Shown piece by piece: positions 1-4,881 of a stretch of DNA of 7,252 nt. Every line of letters begins with the position of its first letter. The stretch's first letter is position 1. A program made the translations under genes and the position numbers. Source of the DNA: Candidatus Dadabacteria bacterium (GTDB lineage Bacteria > Desulfobacterota_D > UBA1144 > Nemesobacterales > UBA2774); NCBI GenBank assembly GCA_020027805.1, contig JAHKKQ010000107.1, positions 1-7,252 on the forward strand. The letters are read 5' to 3'. Below the pieces are notes generated by a model that was not told the origin of the DNA, made no database searches, and worked only from the letters and a program-made list of their open reading frames with translations.

Positions 1-42
1 CAGGCGGTCCTGCTTCTCTTTGCTTAAACGGCTCTTCCGCAT
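1..42 (-). CDS. IS1016/IS1595-family transposase, N-terminal 14 codons only (runs off the left edge)
   Basis: The minus strand from the ATG at 40-42 reads MRKSRLSKEKQDRL without a stop to the window edge. This closely matches the opening of IS1016-type transposases (MRKSRLS..KQ..L), which continues in known members into a helix-turn-helix-like segment and then the DDE-type ISXO2 catalytic domain. Those parts are outside the window, so I cannot say whether the transposase is intact. An AGGA ribosome-binding site lies 7 nt upstream, and the gene starts about 50 bp inside the terminal repeat, as expected for this family. The peptide is too short for certainty on its own; the call rests on its position inside the recognised inverted repeat. 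Confidence 0.7.
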   Translation of the reverse strand, partial: MRKSRLSKEKQDRL

Positions 43-73
43 CCAGCTATCCTACATATCCAGCCCGCAAAAG

Positions 74-94
74 CTAGTTATCTAGGACAGCCCC
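74..94 (-). repeat. Terminal inverted repeat of the IS1016-type element
   Basis: This 21-bp arm begins on the minus strand with GGGGCTGTCC and ends in ATAACTAG. It marks the outer boundary of the insertion sequence at base 94 and would be bound by the transposase. The partner arm is outside the window. The flanking A/T run at 95-102 is the likely 8-bp target site. Confidence 0.65.
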
Positions 95-144
95 TAATTT
101 TTTAACCCTGGTGCGTTCGCAATAATCCCTGATTTTAGAACGTG

Positions 145-1500
145 TTATTTCCTCGCGAGACTGAGGGCTCGTTTCAGTAGAAGCGTATATACGGGCTTTC
201 CCCCCAATCCCTCGGCGACGAGCGTGGCTGTAAGGCATGTAAGTATAAGGGGGAGTATCAGGAAGTAATTCCCCGTCATCTCTATCGTGATGGCTATGCC
301 GGTGAGAGGGGCCCTCACGGTGGCGCAGAAGAGGGCCGCCATGCCGGCTACCGCGAACATCTCCGGTGTTATATCGACGCCGGGAAGAAAGCCGTGCGCG
401 GCGTTCCCGTACCACATGCCGAACAATGTCCCGAGAGCGAGCATCGGCGCGAATATGCCGCCCGGCGCTCCCGAGCCGTAGCTTATCATCGTCGTCCCGA
501 ACCGCGCGAAGAACAGGAGGAGAAGCATCGTTGCTGGTATCGCCCCTGAAATGGCGTCTGGTATGACCTTGTACCCTCCGCCTGCCATGTCGGGATAGAG
601 CCATGCGACGAGTCCTATGAACCCGCCTACGTAGAGTCCTGTAAACGTGAATGCGGGGCCTTTCAGGTTCGAGAAGAAATCGAGCGTCCTAAGGAGGAGG
701 AAGTTGAAAACGACTCCGAGTATACCGAAGAGGAGACCGAAAATGAGGAACAACCACAGAGACGTAAGCGGCGGGGGAGCGAGCATTTGCATATTTATTT
801 CCGGGCCCTGTCCCATAATGGACCGAAGGGCGATATCGGAAGCGGCCGAAGCCAGGATGACCGACTGAACGGACAGGAAGTTGTATTTGAATTCAGGGCG
901 CATCTCCTCGAATACGAAGAGTATGCCCGCGAGGGGGGCGTTGAATGCGGCGGTCAGACCGCCGCCTGCCCCCGCGGCTATGAGTGCGTGGGTGTCTTCC
1001 TTTCCGGCCTTGAAAAGGTCGGCGACCATTTTCCCTATGTTCCCGCCCATGTGGATAGTTGGTCCTTCCCTGCCGAGGACCATTCCGCTTCCGAGGGCGA
1101 GCGTCCCGCCGATGAATTTAACGGGCAGCACGTTCTTCCATCTGATGGGCCTTACTTCGTCGAGCGCGCCTTCTATCTCGTGAACGCCGCTGCCCCCGGT
1201 CTCGGGCGCAACCTTTCTGACGAGTAAAAAGGCGAGAAATACCAGAACTGCGGAGAATATTACGGACGCCGCCAGAAGGAGCGGAGTGGTCTGAGGAAGT
1301 GTTCTCAGCATGACCTCTCCCAAGCCCTCCACCTTTTCTATCGAGATCTGAAATAGCGCCGCCGCCGCGCCTGTCAGGATGCCCACGATGACGGACCAGA
1401 GCAGGATCGGGCTGAATTTCTTCTCAGCCGCGAGGAACCTCGACATGATTCTGCTGATTTGGATGTTTGTTGTGGGCTTCCTCTCCGAGTGGAGCTTCAT
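145..1500 (-). CDS. clcA: CLC-family Cl-/H+ exchange transporter (ClcA-like)
   Basis: An inner-membrane CLC antiporter of 451 residues (E. coli ClcA has 473), predicted to exchange two Cl- for one H+ as a homodimer. Family landmarks appear in order: GSGVHEIEG at 103-111 with the Cl--coordinating Ser104; GREGPT at 143-148 with the external gating glutamate Glu145; FNAPLAGILFVFEEMRPEF around 186-204 with Glu199 at the internal proton-acceptor position; GAPGGIFAP at 344-352; and Tyr438 in GGKPVY, matching the inner-gate tyrosine. Having both glutamates argues for an antiporter rather than a channel. The Pro of the usual GSGIP motif is His107 here. No C-terminal CBS domains are present. The ATG at 1498-1500 has a strong GGAGG site 5 nt upstream. 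The gene is probably monocistronic, transcribed from the gap at 1501-1753. Likely role is acid resistance or charge balance; this last point is inferred. Confidence 0.93.
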   Translation of the reverse strand: MKLHSERKPTTNIQISRIMSRFLAAEKKFSPILLWSVIVGILTGAAAALFQISIEKVEGLGEVMLRTLPQTTPLLLAASVIFSAVLVFLAFLLVRKVAPETGGSGVHEIEGALDEVRPIRWKNVLPVKFIGGTLALGSGMVLGREGPTIHMGGNIGKMVADLFKAGKEDTHALIAAGAGGGLTAAFNAPLAGILFVFEEMRPEFKYNFLSVQSVILASAASDIALRSIMGQGPEINMQMLAPPPLTSLWLFLIFGLLFGILGVVFNFLLLRTLDFFSNLKGPAFTFTGLYVGGFIGLVAWLYPDMAGGGYKVIPDAISGAIPATMLLLLFFARFGTTMISYGSGAPGGIFAPMLALGTLFGMWYGNAAHGFLPGVDITPEMFAVAGMAALFCATVRAPLTGIAITIEMTGNYFLILPLILTCLTATLVAEGLGGKPVYTLLLKRALSLARK

Positions 1501-1753
1501 TTCCCCCTCCAGCGTGTTGTTAGTGCCGAGCGTTTACTTGAAATATGGAAATTCGGGATACCGATTCTCCGGGATCGTATTTAATTATCTTTCTTATCCG
1601 ATATTTGCGCAATAGGAAATTTGGCGGGATATGAATTTCGATCTTGCGCGTCACGGTGGAGGCGGGCTCGTGTATAAGACCCACCATGTTCCGGAGAGGG
1701 CTATATTGTTAAGGGCCGACAGGAGCATTACGGGAGACGGTGAGGAGAAGTAT
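1501..1753. other. Intergenic region between PPOX gene and CLC antiporter
   Basis: These 253 bases hold no convincing gene on either strand. They contain the antiporter's ribosome-binding site (CCTCC at 1506-1510 on the plus strand) and its candidate promoter. They also contain a weak 5-bp inverted repeat, GGTGG at 1655-1659 and CCACC at 1681-1685, which has no T-run after it on either strand and so is not a convincing terminator. The transcript of argH and the PPOX gene must end or read through here. Confidence 0.5.
1584..1612 (-). promoter_or_regulatory. Candidate sigma-70-type promoter for the CLC antiporter
   Basis: On the minus strand, TTGCGC (1607-1612) is followed after exactly 17 nt by GATAAT (1584-1589), a five-of-six match to TATAAT. 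Transcription would start near 1576 and leave a leader of about 75 nt before the ATG at 1500. The -35 box is only a partial match. Position in the only sizeable gap upstream of the gene supports it. Confidence 0.4.
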
Positions 1754-2182
1754 CTACCAACCCGCAACGTCTTTGTAAGCCGAAATCTTTGACGGGATGA
1801 TCCGCACTATGACTTCGCCGGGCGACGAGTTCCTCTTGCCGTACGCTTCCGCCTTGTCTGCCCCCATGTAACGGCCGCCAATGCGCGTAGCCCAGCGAAG
1901 GAGCTCGCCGGGGTCCTCTGAAAAAGAGACCGTCCCCTCTATCATGACATACGAATAGGGCGGGGTCTGGTCGTCCACGGTAAGCGACACCCTGGGGTCC
2001 CGTTTCATGCTCTTGTGCTTTACCGACTGTTCTCCGGTCGTAAATACAAGCGCATCGCCGTCGAGATCGTACCATATGGGAACTACGTGCGGGCGCCCGT
2101 CCCTCCTTACGGTCGCAAGCTTGCCGGTCTTCGTTCCCCGGAGGAGGAATTCCCTGTATTCGGCTTTAGTCATTTCTTTCAA
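1754..2182 (-). CDS. PPOX-class split-barrel flavin/F420-dependent oxidoreductase (Rv1155-like)
   Basis: A small (142-residue) split beta-barrel protein of the pyridoxamine-5'-phosphate-oxidase-like family, resembling the PPOX class F420-dependent group typified by Rv1155. It shows the typical order: GKLATVRRDGRPHVVPIWYDLDGD near 20-43, LVFTTGEQSVKHKSMKRDPRVSLTVDD near 45-71 (the cofactor-phosphate-binding strand and loop), VMIEGTVSFSEDP near 79-91, and a C-terminal VRIIPSKISAYKD strand. Such proteins are cytosolic homodimers that bind FMN or F420; the cofactor cannot be decided from sequence. It is unlikely to be true PdxH, which is longer. The start is ambiguous: TTG at 2182 has GGTGA 7 nt upstream overlapping the argH stop, whereas ATG at 2173 (139 residues) has no well-placed site. 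I prefer TTG. The gene lies 7 nt after argH, so it is probably cotranscribed and translationally coupled. Its substrate is unknown. Confidence 0.85.
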   Translation of the reverse strand: MKEMTKAEYREFLLRGTKTGKLATVRRDGRPHVVPIWYDLDGDALVFTTGEQSVKHKSMKRDPRVSLTVDDQTPPYSYVMIEGTVSFSEDPGELLRWATRIGGRYMGADKAEAYGKRNSSPGEVIVRIIPSKISAYKDVAGW

Positions 2183-2189
2183 TTCGGAT

Positions 2190-3572
2190 TCACCATTTGC
2201 CCGTCTCTTTCTTCCCCTGTGCGATCATCCTGACGACGTTCTGCCTCGCAGTCCCGCCGTAGGATTTCCTCCCGCTTATCGATCCCTGGAGGGTTATATG
2301 GTCGAAGAGGTCTTCCTCGAAGAGCTTGGAGAACATCTTGTACTCCGAAATATGGAGGTTGGCAAGCTGCCTCCCTTTCTCCTCCGCATATCCGACTATC
2401 CTGCCTGTTACCTCGTGCGAATTCCTGAAGGGCATACCTTTACGCGTAAGATAGTCCGCGATGTCGGTCGCCGTTATAAAGCCCTCTGCAAGGGCCCTTT
2501 TCATGTTTTCATGCTTGAACGCGATATTTTTCAACATGGCCCTCAACACATCGAGAGAGGATTTGACCGTGTCCCCGGTATCGAACATCGGCTCTTTGTC
2601 TTCCTGCATGTCCCGGTTGTAGGAGAAAGGGAGGCCTTTCATTATCGTCAGGATGGCTACGAGGTTGCCGTAGACCCTGCCCGTCTTCCCGCGTATCAGC
2701 TCGGCCATGTCGGGGTTCCTTTTCTGCGGCATGATGCTCGATCCGGTGGTGAACTCGTCCCCGAGATCGACGAAATCGAATTCCTTTGTCGACCAGAGTA
2801 CGAATTCTTCCGATACCCTGCTCAGGTGCATCATCAGATTAGCCGAAACGGCTATGAACTCGACTATGAAATCCCTGTCGCTCACCGTGTCTATGCTGTT
2901 TTGCGTCACTTTAGGGAAACCGAGGAGCTTCGCGACGTATTCCCTGTCGATCGGAAATGTCGTCCCCGCCCCGGCCCCCGCACCGAGTGGCATAACGTTT
3001 ACCCTTTCGAGGCAGTCGATGTATCTCTCCCTGTCTCTCTTCAGCATCTCGTGGAGGCCCATCAGGTGATGTGAAAGGAGCACCGGCTGCCCCCTCTGGA
3101 GGTGGGTGTAGAGGGGCATCACGGTATCGATATTCTTCTCCGCGAGCTCGATCAGACACTCGGCGATATCTTTTAACAGCAGGATTATCTCGTTTATCTC
3201 TTTTCTAAGATAAAGCCTCATGTCGAGCGCTATCTGATCGTTCCTGCTCCTCGCGGTGTGGATCTTTCCTCCCGTATCCCCTATCTTTTCGATGAGGCGC
3301 TTTTCGATGTTGAGATGAATGTCTTCGTATTCTTCCCTGAACGGGAACTTGCCCGAGTCGATTTCCTTCTCGATCTGCTTAAGGCCCTTCGTGATCTTTT
3401 CGGATTCGTTCTTGAGGATGATGCCGTTTTCGGCGAGCATCGTTACATGGGCGATGCTGCCCTCGATGTCCTCCTTGTATAGTCTCTTGTCGAAGTCTAT
3501 GGACGCCGAAAACTTTTCGGCGATTTTATGAGTATCTTTCTTGAACCTGCCCCCCCAGGGTTTTTTCAGCAC
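2190..3572 (-). CDS. argH: Argininosuccinate lyase
   Basis: Catalyses cleavage of argininosuccinate to arginine and fumarate, the last step of arginine biosynthesis, as a cytosolic homotetramer of the fumarase/aspartase superfamily. The 460-residue product has the family's usual length and its hallmarks: N-terminal KPWGGRF (4-10), HTARSRNDQ (105-113), YTHLQRGQP with catalytic His157, and the signature loop GSSIMPQKRNPD (277-288) carrying the catalytic serine. The chosen GTG start at 3570-3572 gives MLKKPWGGRF and has TCCTCC (GGAGGA on the coding strand) 8 nt upstream. The same frame opens 14 codons further out at a TTG (3614), but that would put the ribosome-binding site inside the coding sequence and add residues not found in the family. 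Other arg genes are not nearby, so argH is separated from argG and argF here. A PPOX-type gene follows 7 nt downstream. A promoter with a palindrome lies immediately upstream. Confidence 0.97.
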   Translation of the reverse strand: MLKKPWGGRFKKDTHKIAEKFSASIDFDKRLYKEDIEGSIAHVTMLAENGIILKNESEKITKGLKQIEKEIDSGKFPFREEYEDIHLNIEKRLIEKIGDTGGKIHTARSRNDQIALDMRLYLRKEINEIILLLKDIAECLIELAEKNIDTVMPLYTHLQRGQPVLLSHHLMGLHEMLKRDRERYIDCLERVNVMPLGAGAGAGTTFPIDREYVAKLLGFPKVTQNSIDTVSDRDFIVEFIAVSANLMMHLSRVSEEFVLWSTKEFDFVDLGDEFTTGSSIMPQKRNPDMAELIRGKTGRVYGNLVAILTIMKGLPFSYNRDMQEDKEPMFDTGDTVKSSLDVLRAMLKNIAFKHENMKRALAEGFITATDIADYLTRKGMPFRNSHEVTGRIVGYAEEKGRQLANLHISEYKMFSKLFEEDLFDHITLQGSISGRKSYGGTARQNVVRMIAQGKKETGKW

Positions 3573-3580
3573 GCTTTTTC

Positions 3581-3586
3581 TCCTCC
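3581..3586 (-). promoter_or_regulatory. Ribosome-binding site that fixes the argH start
   Basis: GGAGGA on the minus strand lies 8 nt before the GTG at 3572. It decides between this start and the upstream in-frame TTG at 3614, which has no comparable site. Confidence 0.8.
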
Positions 3587-3593
3587 GTAAGTC

Positions 3594-3599
3594 ATTATA
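3594..3599 (-). promoter_or_regulatory. Candidate -10 element for argH
   Basis: A perfect TATAAT on the minus strand would place the transcription start near 3587, just ahead of the ribosome-binding site, giving a very short leader. No good -35 hexamer is seen at 16-18 nt; the corresponding region is instead occupied by a palindrome (3610-3625), which could be an activator or repressor site. A second TATAAT on the same strand at 3663-3668 is an alternative, with a leader of about 84 nt. Confidence 0.35.
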
Positions 3600-3609
3600 A
3601 TACAGTGAT

Positions 3610-3625
3610 TTCAAACGTCTTTGAA
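3610..3625. promoter_or_regulatory. Candidate operator: interrupted palindrome upstream of argH
   Basis: TTCAAA-cgtc-TTTGAA is a perfect 6-bp inverted repeat with a 4-base centre, starting 10 bp upstream of the TATAAT box and so covering the -35/spacer region. Size and placement fit a dimeric regulator. It does not match the ARG-box consensus (TGAAT-4-ATTCA), so control by ArgR cannot be claimed from it. The regulator is unknown. Confidence 0.35.
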
Positions 3626-3662
3626 TAACCAGGTGCAGAAACTATATCATGGAGGGGGGCTT

Positions 3663-3682
3663 ATTATAAGGGCTTAAAGCCC
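3663..3682 (-). promoter_or_regulatory. TATAAT box next to a GGGCTT/AAGCCC palindrome, between peroxiredoxin and argH
   Basis: On the minus strand, the palindrome GGGCTTTAAGCCC (3670-3682) runs straight into TTATAATAAGCCC. As RNA the palindrome can fold into a 4-bp GC stem with a UUUAA loop, and a further AAGCCC copy downstream offers an alternative partner for the first arm. It could be a weak terminator for the peroxiredoxin transcript (there is no long U-run), a distal argH promoter with an operator, or neither. Confidence 0.25.
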
Positions 3683-3706
3683 GCTCGAACCCGGCAGAAC
3701 CAATTC

Positions 3707-4180
3707 TCAGAGCTTCTCTTTGTCACTGGCCTTGAGGGCATTAATCGCCTCCCCGACGTGCTTTTTGTAGCCGAGCTGGGAGGAGATTATATGTACGACT
3801 ATGCCTTCCCTGTCTATTACATACGTGACCCTGCCCGGGAGGATTCCGAGGGTCTTGGGCACGCCGTATAGCTCCCTGACGGCCCCGTTCTCGTCGCTCA
3901 AAAGCCTGAATGGCAGCCCATGTTGGGAAGAGAAGCGTTTATGGGATTCTACCGGGTCCGGGCTGATACCGAACACTTCCGCACCGTCAATATTCCTGAA
4001 CTCGTCGTAGCTGTCCCTGAACGCGCACGCCTCTCTCGTGCACACGGTGGTATTGTCCCTGGGATAGAAAAATAAAACTACCGGTCTTCTGCCGATGTAG
4101 CCGCTGATGTCGACACTCTCGCCGCTTTCGGAGGGCAGGCTGAAACCCGGGGCCCTGTCTCCGATCTTAACGGATTCCAT
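3707..4180 (-). CDS. bcp: Thiol peroxidase, BCP/PrxQ-type peroxiredoxin
   Basis: A 157-residue cytosolic peroxiredoxin that reduces hydrogen peroxide and organic hydroperoxides, normally recycled by thioredoxin. The peroxidatic motif PxxxTxxC is at 40-47 (PRDNTTVC), giving the peroxidatic Cys47. Cys52, five residues on in TREACAFRD, is the resolving cysteine position seen in E. coli BCP, so an intramolecular disulfide cycle is expected. The conserved arginine lies in GRVTYVID (Arg117). In place of the common TPGC there is TTVC; the Pro40, Thr44 and Cys47 needed for catalysis are kept. I chose the ATG at 4178-4180 because AGGAG stands 8 nt upstream (4189-4193). An in-frame ATG at 4204 would give 165 residues but has no ribosome-binding site. 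The gene is divergent from a nitroreductase, with a palindrome in the gap, which suggests a shared redox-related control. Confidence 0.93.
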   Translation of the reverse strand: MESVKIGDRAPGFSLPSESGESVDISGYIGRRPVVLFFYPRDNTTVCTREACAFRDSYDEFRNIDGAEVFGISPDPVESHKRFSSQHGLPFRLLSDENGAVRELYGVPKTLGILPGRVTYVIDREGIVVHIISSQLGYKKHVGEAINALKASDKEKL

Positions 4181-4188
4181 CAATTTGA

Positions 4189-4193
4189 CTCCT
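4189..4193 (-). promoter_or_regulatory. Ribosome-binding site that fixes the peroxiredoxin start
   Basis: AGGAG on the minus strand lies 8 nt before the ATG at 4180. It favours this start over the in-frame ATG at 4204, which has nothing comparable upstream. Confidence 0.75.
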
Positions 4194-4249
4194 GCTTTTT
4201 TCATTCGGCATATGGCCGGTCCGGCATCCTTTCACAAGATAAGCTACTC

Positions 4250-4255
4250 TATAAT
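4250..4255 (+). promoter_or_regulatory. Candidate -10 element for the nitroreductase
   Basis: A perfect TATAAT on the plus strand places transcription near 4262, giving a leader of about 48 nt. No convincing -35 hexamer is present at 16-18 nt upstream, so the promoter may need an activator or be weak. The predicted start point falls inside the palindrome at 4260-4283. I could not define a clear promoter for the divergent peroxiredoxin in the same gap. Confidence 0.4.
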
Positions 4256-4259
4256 ATTA

Positions 4260-4283
4260 ATTGGTAAACGAGGGTTTACTAAT
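4260..4283. promoter_or_regulatory. Candidate operator: 10-bp interrupted palindrome between peroxiredoxin and nitroreductase
   Basis: ATTGGTAAAC and GTTTACTAAT flank a 4-base centre (gagg), matching in nine of ten positions, with the tenth a G-T. The inner core GTAAAC-gagg-GTTTAC is perfect. A direct repeat ACTAAT-g-ACTAAT (4278-4290) overlaps its right arm. The site covers the predicted nitroreductase transcription start, the classical position for a repressor. In RNA it would form a hairpin just before the ribosome-binding site at 4297-4302, so a leader-level effect is also possible. The binding protein is not identifiable. Confidence 0.45.
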
Positions 4284-4309
4284 GACTAATTGCAGGAGGA
4301 GGCAACGGA

Positions 4310-4822
4310 ATGGACGTGTTCGAAAGTGTAAAGACCCTGAGCTCGATAAGGAGCTACGTAAGAAAGGCTGTGCCTGATAGCATCGCGAGAGAGGTCTTCG
4401 AGGCGGGAAGGCTCGCGCCGAGCGCTCATAACGACCAGCCCTGGCAATTCATACTGGTGAGGGACAGGGACAAGCTCGAAGGGCTCGGGAAATATTGCAT
4501 AAGCGGCAAGTTCGTTTCGGAGGTCGATTTCGCAGTCGCCGTGCTGACAGACCCCTCTTCGAAGTGGCACGAGATAGACGGGACGCGCGCTGTACAGAAC
4601 ATGGTGCTGACCGCCTGGAGCCATAAGCTCGGCTCATGCTGGATCGGGAATCTCGACAGGGCAGGGCTCATGAAATATCTGAATATACCGGACAATCTGC
4701 ATATCCTTACGGTTCTGCCGTTCGGATATTTCGATGAAAGGCACGCAGGCCCAGTGAAAAACAGAAAGCCGCCCGAGCAGGTGTTTCATCTGAATACGTT
4801 CGGCAACAGGGCGATTAAATAG
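4310..4822 (+). CDS. Nitroreductase-family FMN oxidoreductase
   Basis: A 170-residue member of the nitroreductase superfamily, cytosolic, expected to be a homodimer binding FMN and using NAD(P)H to reduce nitro compounds, quinones or similar acceptors. The family pattern is clear: SIRSYVRKAVP at 12-22 (FMN-phosphate-binding Arg14 region), AGRLAPSAHNDQPWQFILV at 32-50, the central helix DGTRAVQNMVLTAWSHKLGSCWIG at 90-113, and LPFGYFDE at 136-143 followed by NRKPPEQVFH at 151-160, the usual C-terminal arginine region. At this length it belongs to the short group of the family. The ATG has AGGAGG 7 nt upstream (4297-4302). It is the only plus-strand gene here: divergent from the peroxiredoxin, convergent with the iron-sulfur protein gene. 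The physiological substrate is unknown. Confidence 0.9.
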   Translation: MDVFESVKTLSSIRSYVRKAVPDSIAREVFEAGRLAPSAHNDQPWQFILVRDRDKLEGLGKYCISGKFVSEVDFAVAVLTDPSSKWHEIDGTRAVQNMVLTAWSHKLGSCWIGNLDRAGLMKYLNIPDNLHILTVLPFGYFDERHAGPVKNRKPPEQVFHLNTFGNRAIK

Positions 4823-4881
4823 GGGAGGTTCGATCTACCTTTATGGGATGGGGATTGGCCGCATGACCGGGGCTTCGCCTT

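Larger units (their letters stand above)
1..94 (-). mobile_element. Left (transposase 5') end of an IS1016-type insertion sequence, IS1595 family, clipped by window
   Basis: Read on the minus strand, the element begins at base 94 with GGGGCTGTCCTAGATAACTA (arm 74-94), which I recall as the terminal inverted repeat typical of IS1016-like elements. A short leader follows, then a transposase start at base 42. The rest of the element, including the opposite inverted repeat, lies beyond the left edge. IS1595-family elements usually duplicate 8 bp of target, so bases 95-102 (taattttt) are the expected target duplication; the second copy cannot be seen here. The insertion point is 50 bp downstream of the antiporter stop, so no visible gene is disrupted. 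Family assignment is from memory of the repeat and the protein start, not a search. Confidence 0.75.

Noticed and set aside
74..604. A 176-codon minus-strand frame overlapping the end of the CLC gene and the IS repeat
   Set aside because: It is in another frame of the CLC coding sequence, is very arginine-rich and low in complexity, and crosses the IS boundary. It is a shadow frame.
1655..1685. GGTGG/CCACC inverted repeat downstream of the PPOX gene
   Set aside because: Five base pairs with a 21-base loop and no T-run; it is likely to arise by chance.
1728..2075. A 115-codon minus-strand frame within the PPOX gene
   Set aside because: It overlaps the PPOX gene in a different frame, has no family features and no clear start signal.
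2007..3074. A 355-codon open frame on the plus strand opposite argH
   Set aside because: It lies antisense to an unmistakable argH, has no recognisable domain, and its composition follows from the codon bias of the opposite strand.
3573..3614. A 14-codon N-terminal extension of ArgH from a TTG at 3614
   Set aside because: The extension contains the GGAGGA ribosome-binding site and a TATAAT, is not found in family members, and the GTG at 3572 gives the normal ArgH start and length.
4181..4204. An 8-codon N-terminal extension of the peroxiredoxin from the ATG at 4204
   Set aside because: It has no ribosome-binding site, whereas AGGAG stands 8 nt before the internal ATG at 4180.
4823..4881. 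Possible terminator between the convergent nitroreductase and Fe-S protein genes
   Set aside because: Only very short stems are seen (AGGT/ACCT at the left, GGC-ttc-GCC at the right), with at most TTT after them, so I do not call a terminator.
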